NCBI GenBank assembly: GCA_964439215.1
Contig: CAYTNY010000056.1
Span: forward strand, 1-14,477
Direction: 5' to 3'
Length of the DNA: 14,477 nucleotides
DNA from: CAYTNY01 sp964439215
Lineage (GTDB): Bacteria; Oederibacteriota; PGYV01; CAYTNY01
The number at the start of each line of letters is the position of its first letter. Position 1 is the stretch's first letter. The notes beneath the pieces were generated by a model. That model saw only the letters and a program-made list of their open reading frames with translations, had not been told where the DNA came from and did not search any database. Positions 14,356 through 14,477 of this stretch are shown one piece after another. Position numbers and translations under genes: made by a program.

Positions 14356-14477
14356 GTATGTTGTTGCACAAAAAAAATATAGATTGCAAGTTTTATTGCA
14401 GCGCTTCATAGAAGCAAAGTCTTTTTTTTGCACATACCGGAACACTTAATTCATACAGTTATTTATATTTTCTACAG

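Noticed and set aside
14405..14429. Intrinsic terminator near the right edge
   Set aside because: GCTTC-ATA-GAAGC (14403-14415) has only a 5-bp stem, and the T-run begins 7 bases later; too weak without knowing the neighbouring gene.

Overview
The window looks like a piece of a bacterial chromosome of moderate, slightly AT-leaning composition. It has Shine-Dalgarno (SD) led genes, several TTGACA/TATAAT-like promoters, proteins with Gram-negative style signal peptides and one probable outer-membrane barrel. A secreted enzyme with Thr/Pro linkers rich in TPTYT-type units and a C-terminal domain opening with YPNPYNP, plus intergenic islands of GTTCAAA- and TTGAGTT-type heptamers, resemble what I remember from uncultured candidate-phylum bacteria such as Goldbacteria. 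That placement is an inference and cannot be proved here. No rRNA, tRNA, CRISPR array, transposase or phage gene is visible.

Layout. (1) 1-111 is the edge of a dispersed repeat. (2) 199-1794 is a polysaccharide flippase of the MOP superfamily, and 1936-4992 is a large secreted GH9 glycoside hydrolase with its own strong promoter. (3) 4993-6493 is a repeat island of about 1.5 kb: a duplicated block of about 70 bp, a G/C hairpin, a 73-bp tandem repeat, copies of the repeat also seen at 1-111, and a nested inverted-repeat element. Embedded in it is one small minus-strand gene (5630-5929) with its own promoter. (4) 6494-9007 (nucleotidyltransferase / left-handed beta-helix / phosphomannomutase-like fusion), 9067-9909 (probable outer-membrane barrel) and 9978-10697 (7-TM protein) form a plus-strand series behind a good promoter. 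(5) 10673-14217 on the minus strand is a compact citric-acid-cycle operon transcribed icd, mdh, fumarase alpha, fumarase beta. It runs head-on into the 7-TM gene with a 25-bp overlap of 3' ends.

How the genes may work together. Flippase, GH9 enzyme and sugar-nucleotide fusion enzyme share an envelope or extracellular polysaccharide theme, but they sit in separate transcription units, so a joint pathway is only suggested. The operon encodes isocitrate to 2-oxoglutarate (with residues of the NADP type) and fumarate to malate to oxaloacetate. Its fumarase is the Fe-S class I two-subunit type, which is usually oxygen-sensitive and fits an anaerobic or microaerobic life.

The least explained parts are the repeat island with its small gene, the phosphomannomutase-like domain that has lost its metal-binding loop, and the 7-TM protein with no output domain.
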